The notes: generated from the sequence alone by a model not told the origin. Shown: positions 8,746-17,723, counted from the first letter of the stretch. The stretch is DNA of 64,000 bases from Lewinellaceae bacterium (GCA_016716135.1 JADJWX010000030.1:1-64000), one strand, 5' to 3'. A program made the numbers and translations.

Positions 8746-10948
8746 ATGAACAAAATCCCTACCCTTTGCCTGGCGATTCTGCTTGGCAGCACGCTGTTTT
8801 CCTCTGCATTTGCACAAACCCCTTGTTTTCAAAAAACCTGTCCGCCAACGGAGCTGGACGTCTGCGACCAAACAGACAACGACCCCGGCCTCTGGCATTA
8901 CATTGACTGGTGGGACCCCGCTGCGAAAACCCAAAACCTGGCCGATGCCGAAGTCGACCTGGCGCTCGTGGCCGAAACCGACTGCGCCGAACCACTGAGC
9001 GTTTCGTTTGAAATGCTCCTGGATTTAGACGGCGACGGCGCGCCAGAAACGCGCATTGCATCCGACAACCTGGCCGACATACCCGCTGCGTACGTGCCGT
9101 ACAACAATTATCCCGACCCGGCGCTGCTGGAATGGCGCGTGTTTGACTTGCGCCCGGTGGATCCGGAGGCAAACTATCGCTTCGGACTTCAAACTACGGC
9201 GGACGGCAATGTGCACACGTACCGCATCGGCTGGAATACCGAACAAGCACCCGATGAATGGGCAACCCTCCAACTGCCTTACGGCAAACACCAGGTGGTT
9301 TGGACCATTTCCGACGCCGATGGCAACGAGGAAACCTGTTCCACGGAAATCGATATCCACGATTGCGGAAAACCGACCCTGACCTGCCTGAACGGCCTTT
9401 CGGTGAACCTGATGCCAACCCGGATGATCCAGCTTTGGGATACTGATTTTTTGCAAAATGCCGCAGATAATTACACCACGCTAAATGCCCTGACGTTCGG
9501 CGTGCGAAGAGCCGGCGACGGTTCTGGTTTCCCCCTGGATTCTGCCGGCATGCCCAACCACGCGCTTATCTACGATTGTTCTGATATCGGCCAACACATG
9601 GTCGAACTTTGGGTGCGCGATGCTGCCGGCAACACGGATTTTTGCACAGTACCGCTCAGCGTGTCGGATAACAGCCAATACTGTTCGAGTTATACCAAAT
9701 TGCTGGCGATCTGTACGGACTATTGTGGTGTAAATTTCCCCTTGAAACCGAGTTTTTCATTTGTCGGGCAACCACCCTGCCCTTCCGCCCGGCACCTTGT
9801 TTGGCTTGAACGACTCGATAAATAACGACGGCTGCCGGCTCTACAACCGCATGGGAATCCCCCTGGCCGGTGCATACACCCTTACTTTGGGGAAAGACGA
9901 TGACCCGCTAAACGGACTAAGCAGTTACGACCTGGCACTGATCGAACAATACCTGGCCGGCGACTCGAGCGCGCTCGACAGTCCGTTCAAGTTGATCGCC
10001 GCCGATGCCAACAACAGCCGCTCGGTGAGTGCCGTCGACCTGGCTGAATTACGCAAGTTGCACCTCGGCATTTACGATGAGTTGCCCAACAACACTTCCT
10101 GGCGTTTTGTCCCGGCAGATTACAGTTTTCCCGACAGCCTGAATCCTTTTTCCGCTGTTTTCCCCGAATCGGTTCAACTTATATTTTCGACCGACAGCGT
10201 CCAGTTTACTTCGATAAAAATCGGCGACGTCAGTTGCAGCGCCCTGCCCCGGGATACGCTGCCGCAAACGGAAACCCTGACGAAGGGATCAAATTTTTGC
10301 CTGGGCGTTGAAAACCGGCTGCTCGTGGCGGGGGAAACTTACCTGGTTCCCGTCACCGCCGATTCGTCGGGCGCGCTGCTGGGTTTACAGTTCGAATTGA
10401 ATTTGGCGCAGCCTGTCAGTTTGCTTGAAATAGTGCCCGGCCCGGGATTCGACGTGTCAAATTTTGCCCTTTTTAATGGCCATCTGGCATGCAGTTGGAG
10501 CAGCGCTGCGGCTGTGGATTTCCCAGCCGGCACGTTGTTGTTTTACCTGAAAATTTCGACCTCCGAAACCATTGCCGTGGATGCTGCCCTGGATTTCAAA
10601 CAAAACCGCCTGCAGGCGGAAGGCTATACGGCGGACGAGCGTTACCGGCCGCTCGAACTTTGTTTCAGCCCAAGCAGCAGCGTTTCCGGGCCGGAAAAAG
10701 CAAGCCTGATCCAACTGGCACCCAACCCTACCAGCGGCAATGCCTGGCTGCGATTCAGTCCTGAACTGAACGGGCCGATGCAGTGGCAGGTATTTGATTT
10801 CACCGGGCGTTTGTTGGCGGAAGGCGCCGGACTGGCGCCAGGCGGGCAGCGGCTGGAAGTCCCGGTCGGGTCATTCCAGGCCGGCGTGTATGGCTACCGG
10901 GTGCAGGTCGGTGATTTTGTGCATTGGGGCAAGCTGCTCAAATTGTGA
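8746..10948 (+). CDS. Secreted dockerin-like, T9SS-sorted surface protein, frameshifted
   Basis: About 734 residues when joined. Signal peptide MNKIPTLCLAILLGSTLFSSAFAQ. The N-terminal half is Cys-rich with Ig/HYR-like segments (QVVWTISDADGNEETCSTEI, HMVELWVRDAAGNTDFCTVPL). A dockerin-type stretch follows (LSSYDLALIEQYLAG, then AADANNSRSVSAVDLAELRKLHLG), with the Asp/Asn spacing of calcium loops. A cohesin-like beta segment comes next, and the protein ends in a T9SS type A sorting domain (LAPNPTSGNAWLRF to GKLLKL). It is probably exported by T9SS and displayed or released; no enzyme signature is seen. The frame changes between 9746 and 9790; removing one T of the TTTTT at 9753-9757 is the simplest repair. 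The same architecture is common in Saprospiraceae. Confidence 0.75.
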
Positions 10949-10950
10949 TG

Positions 10951-11076
10951 GGACGCGGATGACGCGGATTCGCCTTCGGCGAAACACAGATTTGCGCGGA
11001 TTTTTTTCTATCAATGGAAGGCAAATCCGCGGTAATCCGCGTTTTCCGCCTCAGCGGAATCCGCGTCATCCGCGTT
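10951..11076. repeat. Large imperfect hairpin of GCGGATT repeats between convergent genes
   Basis: ACGCGGATGACGCGGATTCG (10953-10972) is mirrored by GCGGAATCCGCGTCATCCGCG at its far end (11054-11074). GATTTGCGCGGATT is mirrored by GGCAAATCCGCGG in the middle. It fills the gap between the T9SS protein and the DUF3109 gene, which converge. It may act as a bidirectional terminator. It contains a second copy of the repeat at 8535. Confidence 0.75.
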
Positions 11077-11084
11077 CAAAATCG

Positions 11085-11672
11085 TCATGCCGGTTTCCCC
11101 TGGATAAACTGTGCCGCGCCGTCCAGGGCTTCATAAAATTCTTCGCCGTATTTCCGGATGAGCGGTTCCCGCAAAAAGCGGTAGACAGGCATTTGGTTTT
11201 GCCGGCCCAGTTCGCAAGCCGCCGAGCAGATGTCCCAGCGGTGGTAGTTGAGTGCTTCAAAGCCCGTTTTTTCGTTTTTCTCCACCCGGATCGGGTACAA
11301 ATGGCAGGAGATCGGTTTTTGAAAATCGATCACACCGGCGCGGTAGGCACGCTCGATACCGCACTGGGCGGTGCCGGTACCGTCGAGGGTCATGTAGGCG
11401 CAGGGGCCGTCGTTTACCAGCGGTGTGCCGTACTCCTCGCCTTCCACGTACCACTGGTATTTGCCTTGCGTTTCGATGGCCTGGATGCCGGCCGGACTCA
11501 GGAAGGGTTTTATTTTTTCAAAAATGGACTCCAGCACGGGCAGTTCCGCCTCTTCCAGCGGGGCGCCGGAATCGCCTTCCCAACAGCAGGCGCCCTTGCA
11601 GGCGGTCAGGTTGCAGATAAACTGTTCTTCGATGAGTTCGTCGCTGACGAGTTTGTCCTGGACAATGATCAT
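11085..11672 (-). CDS. DUF3109 family protein
   Basis: A 195-residue protein with the Cys-cluster pattern of DUF3109/YkgJ-like proteins: LTACKGACCWEGDSG near the N terminus, PCAYM and CGIERAYRAG in the middle, then PISCHLYPIRV and DICSAACELG. The cysteines probably bind a metal or Fe-S cluster; the cellular role is not known. The start at 11672 (MIIVQDKLVSDELIEEQF) matches the family and lies one base beyond the stop codon of the upstream XRE regulator, so the two genes are likely co-transcribed and translationally coupled. Confidence 0.85.
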   Translation of the reverse strand: MIIVQDKLVSDELIEEQFICNLTACKGACCWEGDSGAPLEEAELPVLESIFEKIKPFLSPAGIQAIETQGKYQWYVEGEEYGTPLVNDGPCAYMTLDGTGTAQCGIERAYRAGVIDFQKPISCHLYPIRVEKNEKTGFEALNYHRWDICSAACELGRQNQMPVYRFLREPLIRKYGEEFYEALDGAAQFIQGKPA

Positions 11673-11673
11673 G

Positions 11674-13158
11674 TTATTCGGTGAGTTTTCGGATAGCCTC
11701 GCCCATGCGCCGGCGTGCTTCGCGTTTTTGCAAAACAGTGGGAGGCACGACCCGGTCGGTACAATCCTGCAGCGCACAGCGTTCGCAGGTTACATTTACC
11801 AAGGTGCGCGGGATAGCGGGATCATCCCAGAAACGGATAATTTCCCTGGATTGCTCATCCAGCAAAATGCCCAGCGTGACGCTCACATTGCGGTCGACCG
11901 TCGGGTAGCCGGGTTTGGCCACCGTGACGCAGAGGTATTCCTCCTGGGTATCCAAAAACAAGGCACGCTGCACACCCGACATAGGCTGCCGGTAGTCGCC
12001 GGTTTCGATTTGGTAGGTCTGTAAGTCGCGCAGCAGTGTGATGGACAACCAGCGTCGGCAGTAATGTTCGTCGAGGCCGGAGGCATGGGGCTGGTGGCGC
12101 CGGTTGAGGTGCAATTCTTTGTCGATATCGAATTTGTCGATTTCCGTGTCATGAATAAAACGCAGGAAAAAAACCTTGTGCAGGTCGAAATCGAGCGAGA
12201 GCACATTGAACCGCTGGAACAAAACCTCGGGGCTTGCCTGGTATTTGGTCATCAGATCGAGCAGGTACCGGCCGTTCCAGGTTTGCTGTTGAAAGAACCC
12301 GCGCAAGTCGCGGACAAAAGAATTGCGGTTGACCAGCAGGGCAACGGCGAAATAAGCGGCTTTGTAATTATTCAGCACCTGCTCAAACGAACCGATCCGC
12401 AGCATGGTGGAAGCCAGGGGGCGCTCTTTTAAATGCAAGACATTGAAACCGAGTTCTTTGGCCAGTTGGAAAGCGCGCTGCCGCTCGTTGAGGCGGCTGT
12501 TCAGCAGGAGTCGTTTTTTACGTGGCTGAAACACGGCGCGCATACTTTTCAGTTCGGGAAAGGTGTCGAGCGTGGCATCGTCCAGCTTGTAATTGAAATC
12601 CCGAATGAGAATTTCCGCCAGCAATTGGGCCGGCACGCCGCCATTTTTCGGCAGCTGATGCCGCTGCACAAAGGCGTCGGCGGCCTGTTCAATATCCTCA
12701 AAATAATTCATGTGCAGCTCCTGGTAGGCACGCAGGGCGGCAAAGAAGAAATTCTCGTCGCGCAGGGAATAATTGCGCGCAATTTCAAGCATGGCCGAAA
12801 TGAAGGCATTGACCCGGTCGGGCGCCCGGGCGATGATCTCTACCACCTGTTGCACTTCGATACCGAAAAGGTCGAGCGGGAGTTCGTTCAAAAAATTGCT
12901 CTGGATCAGGTCGCCCAGCGGGGCGTACTGTTTGGTGAGTTCCGGGGAGGCTAAAAACTCGGGGGTAATGCCGAGCGCATCGGCCAAAATCTGGAGATTT
13001 TTGGGTTGCGGGTATTTTTTGCCTTTTTCAATTTCATTCAGGTAGGAAACGGAAATCCCGGTATGCCTGCCGAGTTCCTCAAAATTCCAGCCCTTTTCCT
13101 GCCGGAACTGGCGGACTTTCAATCCGAGCACAATTTTCTGTTGTTGTGTTTTGGCCAT
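11674..13158 (-). CDS. XRE-type regulator, ScfR/DUF2083-like
   Basis: About 494 residues. An N-terminal helix-turn-helix of the XRE class (residues ~8-65: VRQFRQEKGWNFEELGRHTGISVSYLNEIEKGKKYP) is followed by a long IrrE/ImmA-like region and a C-terminal Cys cluster (CERCALQDC). That arrangement is found in short-chain fatty acyl-CoA regulators such as RamB and PrpR. The zinc-protease motif of active IrrE proteins is missing: where HELGH would be expected the sequence is AKELGF, so this is likely a sensor and not a protease. The start at 13158 (MAKTQQQK) is preferred; a minus-strand TACCTTTG box at 13168-13175 sits just upstream. The DUF3109 gene follows after 1 bp. The target regulon is unknown. 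Confidence 0.75.
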   Translation of the reverse strand: MAKTQQQKIVLGLKVRQFRQEKGWNFEELGRHTGISVSYLNEIEKGKKYPQPKNLQILADALGITPEFLASPELTKQYAPLGDLIQSNFLNELPLDLFGIEVQQVVEIIARAPDRVNAFISAMLEIARNYSLRDENFFFAALRAYQELHMNYFEDIEQAADAFVQRHQLPKNGGVPAQLLAEILIRDFNYKLDDATLDTFPELKSMRAVFQPRKKRLLLNSRLNERQRAFQLAKELGFNVLHLKERPLASTMLRIGSFEQVLNNYKAAYFAVALLVNRNSFVRDLRGFFQQQTWNGRYLLDLMTKYQASPEVLFQRFNVLSLDFDLHKVFFLRFIHDTEIDKFDIDKELHLNRRHQPHASGLDEHYCRRWLSITLLRDLQTYQIETGDYRQPMSGVQRALFLDTQEEYLCVTVAKPGYPTVDRNVSVTLGILLDEQSREIIRFWDDPAIPRTLVNVTCERCALQDCTDRVVPPTVLQKREARRRMGEAIRKLTE

Positions 13159-13167
13159 AACCTGTGG

Positions 13168-13175
13168 CAAAGGTA
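13168..13175 (-). promoter_or_regulatory. Bacteroidetes -7 box for the XRE regulator
   Basis: TACCTTTG on the minus strand fits TAnnTTTG and ends 10 bases before the ATG at 13158. No clear -33 TTG is visible at normal spacing. Confidence 0.4.
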
Positions 13176-13319
13176 GTTTTGAGTTTTGGAAACACCATCA
13201 CCATGCAGCTTGAAAACCGGGAACGCATCTCCGCGCTGATCCGGAATGCCGGCCGGTTTTCGGCGCCCGTTGGGGCGCTTTGCCGCACTACCGGACATTT
13301 TCCCTTTACCGCAGCGAAA

Positions 13320-13445
13320 AGGAGAAATGCACGTAAATTTGATCGTTTATTCCACCAAACAATGCCGTATTGCGGGAATTTCTTGGTCACCAAAACTTCG
13401 TCGACAGGCGATATACCCGAAAACGGATACGTATTAAGACGCATT
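13320..13445 (-). repeat. Diverged repeat (copy B) upstream of AT-rich gene
   Basis: The reverse complement aligns with 7-125 without large gaps. Strongest identity is in GTTTTCGGGTAT...TCGCC...GTCG...CGAAGTTTT. In the matching frame it reads NTYPFSGISPVDEVLVTKKF. The copy lies about 110 bp upstream of an atypical AT-rich gene. The rest of the 380 bp gap between the regulator and that gene shows no gene. Confidence 0.5.
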
Positions 13446-13553
13446 GCGGGAGTACAGCGGGTTGTGGGTGGATAGCCGCAATTTAGTGGAATTGGAGGGA
13501 TTGTTGGTAACTCGAGAGTTCTGCACCATAAAAAAAATGAAACAATAACGAAA

Positions 13554-14300
13554 ATGAAGTCAATACTCCTGATAATATCGATTTTGATTCCAGCGATTGT
13601 AATTGGACAAAAAACAACTAAAATCAACAAATATTCTGTTGGTATAGAAATAGACGTTGGGCATTCTTTTCCAAATTTCGACAAAGAGCAAGAGCAATGG
13701 AAAGGAATATTTTATCCAGCAGGGGGGATAAACGTATTGTTCGTTAACCGAATAAATCAAAAATGGATTACCGACTTGGGAGTGGGTATAACAGGATACG
13801 CCTTGACAAATCAGGGAAGTGTGGACAATTATGTTCTTGATTTTGCTTCCCCTACCATTTCATCAGGAGTAAGCTATAATTTTCTAAATCGGCATGGGCA
13901 AGAAAATTTCATCAAATTGACAAGTGGATTTCAATTAGGCTATCGGGGTACTTTCATAGATGAATTTGAAGATTATACCGTCAGGATTGAAGGCAAGAAT
14001 AAATTATATCAATTCATAAGACCTGAAATTGGAATCCGCAGATACTTTAAGCAAAGAATGAAGGGGTCTCGTTACAAAATGGCTTACGAATTTGGGACTT
14101 ACTTTCGATATAATTTAAACACCCTGGGGACGGCGACAATAGAAGAGAATGATTTTGAAGTGACGCTGAAACCGAGAGGAAACATAATTGGTGGATATTT
14201 TAAGATTCTTTTACCAGCAGGCAAAAAGCGAATAAGGCTCAAACCGCAAAAAGAAAAAGAATTGCCCCCAATAATCTATAATCCAAGATATTTGAAATAA
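13554..14300 (+). CDS. Putative outer-membrane barrel protein, AT-rich
   Basis: A 248-residue protein with signal peptide MKSILLIISILIPAIVIGQ and alternating beta-strand patterns (WITDLGVGITGYALT, FIKLTSGFQLGYRG, MAYEFGTYFRYNLN, GNIIGGYFKILLP). These suggest an outer-membrane barrel of unknown function. Its base composition and codon choice (many AAA, ATA, AAT) are clearly more AT-rich than all neighbours, which suggests recent acquisition. It is bracketed by repeat copy B upstream and a group II intron tail directly downstream (intron end near 14319), an arrangement reminiscent of a mobile cassette. Confidence 0.6.
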   Translation: MKSILLIISILIPAIVIGQKTTKINKYSVGIEIDVGHSFPNFDKEQEQWKGIFYPAGGINVLFVNRINQKWITDLGVGITGYALTNQGSVDNYVLDFASPTISSGVSYNFLNRHGQENFIKLTSGFQLGYRGTFIDEFEDYTVRIEGKNKLYQFIRPEIGIRRYFKQRMKGSRYKMAYEFGTYFRYNLNTLGTATIEENDFEVTLKPRGNIIGGYFKILLPAGKKRIRLKPQKEKELPPIIYNPRYLK

Positions 14301-14318
14301 AGAAAGAAAACGGTGCAG

Positions 14319-14450
14319 AATCGAGTAGGGAACGGTGAGCCAAAATGACCCACCGCAGCCCTCTCACACCACCCCCGCCTGTGGCGGGGCAAGCTGTGCG
14401 TACCGGCCTGGTACACGGCGGTTCACCGAACAGCATCCTTGTACCTGACT
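14319..14450 (-). mobile_element. Group II intron 3' fragment (domains V-VI)
   Basis: On the minus strand the sequence reads GGATGCTGTTCGGTGAACCG, CCGTGTACCAGGCCGGTACG, then GGTGGTGTGAGAGGG, and ends CCCTACTCGATT at 14319-14330. This is the usual 3' end (domain V, domain VI and intron terminus) of bacterial group II introns of the GGTGGTGTGAGAGG type. About 22 bases (14377-14398) that form a CCCCGCC-ACA-GGCGGGG hairpin interrupt the 3' strand of domain V. No reverse transcriptase is present, so it is a remnant and probably not catalytic. Confidence 0.65.
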
Positions 14451-14544
14451 TGCAGACAATACTCCAGGAGCTGTTACCGGAACCAAAATTAGTCTCCGAC
14501 GCTGTCAGTTAAGCACCTGCGACCTGGCAGCGTCGACTATTTCG

Positions 14545-14552
14545 TACTTTTG
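14545..14552 (+). promoter_or_regulatory. Bacteroidetes -7 box for tpiA
   Basis: TACTTTTG matches TAnnTTTG and lies 31 bp before the tpiA ATG. The upstream -33 element is not clear. Confidence 0.4.
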
Positions 14553-14583
14553 GCGCCACTCCATCACTCAATCACTCAATAAA

Positions 14584-15346
14584 ATGCGTAAACAACTCGT
14601 AGCCGGCAACTGGAAAATGAACAAAACCCTGGAAGAGGGGCTGGATCTGATTCAATCTGTTTTTGAAAAACTGGATGGGCACCCGAACGGGCCGGTCGTT
14701 TTTGGCACGCCATATCCGTTTTTGCAGGCTGCCGCCAAACGTATCAAAACGCGGGATGGCTTTTTTCTGGCTGCGCAAAATTGCCACCACGAGGAAAAGG
14801 GCGCCTATACGGGAGAGGTATCCGTCGATATGCTGGTCTCCGTCGGCGTCGATTACGTCATCATCGGTCACTCCGAGCGGCGGCAGTATTTCAACGAAAC
14901 CAACGAGCAACTGGCTAAAAAAGTAAACCTGGTCCTGGCCAAAGGCCTGCTCCCGATTTTTTGCTGCGGCGAGCCGCTGGAAATTCGCGAAAAAGGCACG
15001 CATGTGGAGTATGTGGCGGAACAACTCAAAGCCAGCCTGTTCCATCTCCCCGGAAGCGGAATTCCGGAAAATCGTGATCGCCTACGAACCCATCTGGGCC
15101 ATCGGGACCGGCAAAACCGCCAGCACGGCACAGGCGCAGGAGATGCACGCTGCACTACGGGCGCTGCTGGCCGGCAAATACGGGCAAGCGGTTGCCGACG
15201 ACACCACCATCCTGTACGGCGGCTCCTGTAATGCCCAAAACGCCGCCGAGTTGTTCAGTCAGCCCGATGTGGATGGGGGGCTGATCGGCGGGGCGTCGCT
15301 CAAAGCCGATGATTTTGTGGCGATTGTACGGGCAATGGAAGGGTAA
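14584..15346 (+). CDS. tpiA: Triosephosphate isomerase, frameshifted
   Basis: Glycolytic enzyme interconverting dihydroxyacetone phosphate and glyceraldehyde-3-phosphate. Diagnostic motifs are AGNWKMN (catalytic Lys), IIGHSERRQYF (catalytic His), AYEPIWAIGTGKTAS (catalytic Glu and loop 6) and YGGSCNAQNA/LIGGASL (phosphate binding). The first three-quarters and the last third are in different frames. One extra base in the CCCC run at 15048-15051 restores LFHLPPEAEFRKIVIAYEP and a normal length of about 254 residues. The gene is normally essential and single-copy, and both halves are perfectly conserved, so a sequencing error is far more likely than a true mutation. Confidence 0.95.
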
Positions 15347-15379
15347 GGCCCGTTGGGTATAAAAGGCCAATATTAATCA

Positions 15380-15640
15380 TCCCGAATTTTAGGGGGAAGA
15401 CATCTTTTGATTTAACTCATTGATTCACAAGAGTGGAATCGGCCTTATGCAAATCCCGGTTTTGCGAAATCGGAGGCGGCTTTTAGCAAAACCATGTTTG
15501 AGTGACGACGCAGGAGGAACGAGTTTGGTTTTGCGCCGCCGGAGATTTCAGGCAAAATCGTTGGATTTGCATACAGCCTTGATCTTTTTGGTTCTTTTTA
15601 CATCAAGGTAAAAAGAACAGAAGTGATTCATTACTAGCAA
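15380..15640. other. Gene-free repeat-like stretch
   Basis: No gene is seen. The end (15575-15618) contains CTTGAT...ATCAAG arms around a T-rich loop and then GTAAAAAGAACAG. This resembles recurring non-coding sequence of Bacteroidota, but only one copy is present in this window. Confidence 0.3.
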
Positions 15641-15664
15641 ATTACCTTATGGTAGTATGCAAAA

Positions 15665-15700
15665 ATCCCGGATTTTTCCTGGTCAAGAAAAATCCGGGAT
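15665..15700. repeat. Perfect 14 bp stem-loop
   Basis: ATCCCGGATTTTTC and its reverse complement flank an 8-base loop. It lies in the 800 bp gap after tpiA and has no T tract suited to plus-strand termination. Confidence 0.7.
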
Positions 15701-15744
15701 GACCCGAATCAGGGGGCTAAATGTATGGGATCTTCCCTTTTCTT

Positions 15745-15842
15745 GTCCTGTCGAAGCGCAGCGGACATCCAAGCTATGCTCGGTAGAGCCGTATGAGCCC
15801 TGTTTTGTCCTTTTTGGGTGGTGTCTGCTGCGCTGGACAGGA
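15745..15842. repeat. Inverted repeat, 21 bp arms
   Basis: TCCTGTCGAAGCGCAGCGGA (15745-15764) is mirrored at 15822-15842 by TGTCTGCTGCGCTGGACAGG with a few mismatches. The arms enclose about 55 bp with no gene. Confidence 0.6.
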
Positions 15843-15940
15843 GTCCTGGGATCGGTAAGCACCTGATTCTGCGATTGGTGGGTTTGCTCTGATTCGCATG
15901 ATTCATGTTGATGATACATTTAAGGCGCCAGCCCTTGGTC

Positions 15941-16152
15941 GACGAGTCTAACGTCGTCAACTTAAGGTATTTGGGTGGGTGTACACTTTGACTTTTCAAA
16001 TTAGACTTTTCAAATTTGACTTAAAAGGAACTTCCCGAACTGATATTGCTCTTAAAAAAGTCAAAAGTTCAATTTGAAAAGTCAAATTTGAAAAGTGTCC
16101 ACCTCCTCTGATTTCTTAAATTGACGACATTAGACCTGGAGTCGTCTGACGA
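15941..16152. repeat. MITE-like long imperfect inverted repeat
   Basis: Left arm 15946-16023 and right arm 16052-16134 are imperfect inverted copies, both built around GACTTTTCAAATT segments and a GTCTAA-GTCGTCAA end. The whole unit is flanked by GACGAG-like ends. The loop is about 30 bp. No transposase is present. It sits directly beyond the stop codon of the first glucan-cluster gene. Confidence 0.6.
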
Positions 16153-16163
16153 GGTGCCTGGCA

Positions 16164-17723
16164 CTATTTCACAAGCAGCTTGTCAGTGTAAATAACGCCT
16201 TTTGCATCGGTGATTTTCACGATGTACATGCCGCTTTCCAGGCCATTTAAATTCAGGGTGGGCTGGTTGGTCGTCATGATCCGCTGCCCGCCCAGGTTAA
16301 AGATTTCCACTGTGGTCACATCCGAAGTAATAAAAACAGTGGCGTTTGAAGTGGCCGGATTCGGGTAAACCACCACTTTTTGCTTCAGATTTTTAACATC
16401 GTCGACATCGACTAGCTCGGTGGTAAAGTACATATTGTCCAGGAACAAAATGCCCGATCCGAAGGGCGTACTGGTGAATATGTATTGATTTAAATCATCC
16501 AAACTTGCCAGCCCGGCATTCGTGAAATCTGCCAGCGGGATATGGAATTGACTCCATGCTCCCAACGTTGGACTAACGTTCAAATTTGCCTCCGAATCGC
16601 CGTTAGGTCCCATATTACCATCGCCCAGGAAGCTCACCAATTTCACATTGAGCGTGGTTATATTGGGCGTCCAGACATCCAGATGCAGGTAGGTCATACC
16701 TGAAGCATTTACCGGTTCTGAGGTTGTTTCTACGCCGTTAAATCCTAAAAGGGTGTATTTTTTCGTAGGATTTCCGGCAATTGTATCTTCAACATAGGCG
16801 GCCTGGCTCCAGGGTGTGTTCCAGCTATCCACATTCACATCGGTATAGGCATCGCTAAACAGCGAAATCACATTGGTATTGGTAGGCGTGGGGGCCGCCG
16901 TAGCGGGGGAGTTGAAGAAATACGATATGGTATAGGTGGCTGTGGTCGTACCATTGGCGGCGGTCACCAGTACGGTGGCATCCCCCGGAATCGAAGTAGC
17001 TTGTGTAATGGTCGTCACGGTGGCATTTTGATTGCTAGTCGTTGCCAACGTAATCTGGGGGACAGGGTTGCCGCCCGGAACGCCGTACGTGTAGTTAAAA
17101 GCGCTTGGCGCAAAGCCGGTAATGGTTGCGCCATTTACTTGCAAGTCGCTCAAGGTAGCATCGGCCCCCGGGTCGCTGCCGGGTTTCCAAAAATAGATGT
17201 TGTCCAGGTAAATGTCGCAGGGAGTAACCCCGGCATTGGCGTCAAATTTCAATTGAAAAACGGAATTCCAGGACATACCGGTAAACGCACTTTTGGGCAA
17301 ATCCACGCTACTCCATTGTCCGGCACTCAGCGGAACATCCACCAGGACCTCCGAAGGGCCCATGCCGCTGTTGTCAATCGGCGTAAACTTTACCGCCGTC
17401 GCATTGGATGTCCAAATGTCGATGTGCACAAACTCCATGGCGGAGGCATTTTGCGGATTCGCTTCAAAGCCCGTTCCCTGGTAGTTGAAATTGGTGTACG
17501 CCATGGCCAGGTTGCCATCGCCGGGGTCAAACGCAATATTTACGGAGCCGCTTTGTCCCCAACCGGGGTTGTAATTCACCATGGCGATATTTGTATACGC
17601 TTCACCATAAATCGAAATCACATCAGATGGGTTTCGTGTTGGCGGCACGGGGGCACTGGTTGTCGGCTGTGCTTGTGCGATAGCCGAAGCAAGTAGCAGT
17701 AAAAAGCAGGAAATACATTTCAT
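16164..17723 (-). CDS. T9SS-sorted surface protein with glycan-binding-type modules
   Basis: About 519 residues, signal peptide MKCISCFLLLLASAIAQAQ. The module order is a ~150-residue beta-sandwich (VISIYGEAYTNIAM to IYLDNIYFW), a cadherin-like beta domain (TLSDLQVNGATITGFAPS to ATYTISYF), a second sandwich module (VISLFSDAYTDVNVDSW to LFLDNMYF) and a T9SS type A sorting domain (VVYPNPATSNATVFI to YTDKLLVK). The sandwich modules are homologous to those in the lipoprotein at 27275-29182, and the phrase LDNIYF recurs. With no catalytic motif and a position in a glucan cluster, a surface glycan-binding role is inferred. It is the last gene of the cluster, 33 bp after the first GH17 gene. Confidence 0.75.
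   Translation of the reverse strand: MKCISCFLLLLASAIAQAQPTTSAPVPPTRNPSDVISIYGEAYTNIAMVNYNPGWGQSGSVNIAFDPGDGNLAMAYTNFNYQGTGFEANPQNASAMEFVHIDIWTSNATAVKFTPIDNSGMGPSEVLVDVPLSAGQWSSVDLPKSAFTGMSWNSVFQLKFDANAGVTPCDIYLDNIYFWKPGSDPGADATLSDLQVNGATITGFAPSAFNYTYGVPGGNPVPQITLATTSNQNATVTTITQATSIPGDATVLVTAANGTTTATYTISYFFNSPATAAPTPTNTNVISLFSDAYTDVNVDSWNTPWSQAAYVEDTIAGNPTKKYTLLGFNGVETTSEPVNASGMTYLHLDVWTPNITTLNVKLVSFLGDGNMGPNGDSEANLNVSPTLGAWSQFHIPLADFTNAGLASLDDLNQYIFTSTPFGSGILFLDNMYFTTELVDVDDVKNLKQKVVVYPNPATSNATVFITSDVTTVEIFNLGGQRIMTTNQPTLNLNGLESGMYIVKITDAKGVIYTDKLLVK

Noticed and set aside
13079..13684. 201-codon minus-strand frame over the regulator start and repeat B
   Set aside because: It overlaps the true regulator and the AT-rich gene start; only the repeat portion looks conserved.
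15420..15611. 63-codon plus-strand frame after tpiA
   Set aside because: Ends in a repeat-like tail (LHTALIFLVLFTSR) and lies in palindromic DNA; no family features.
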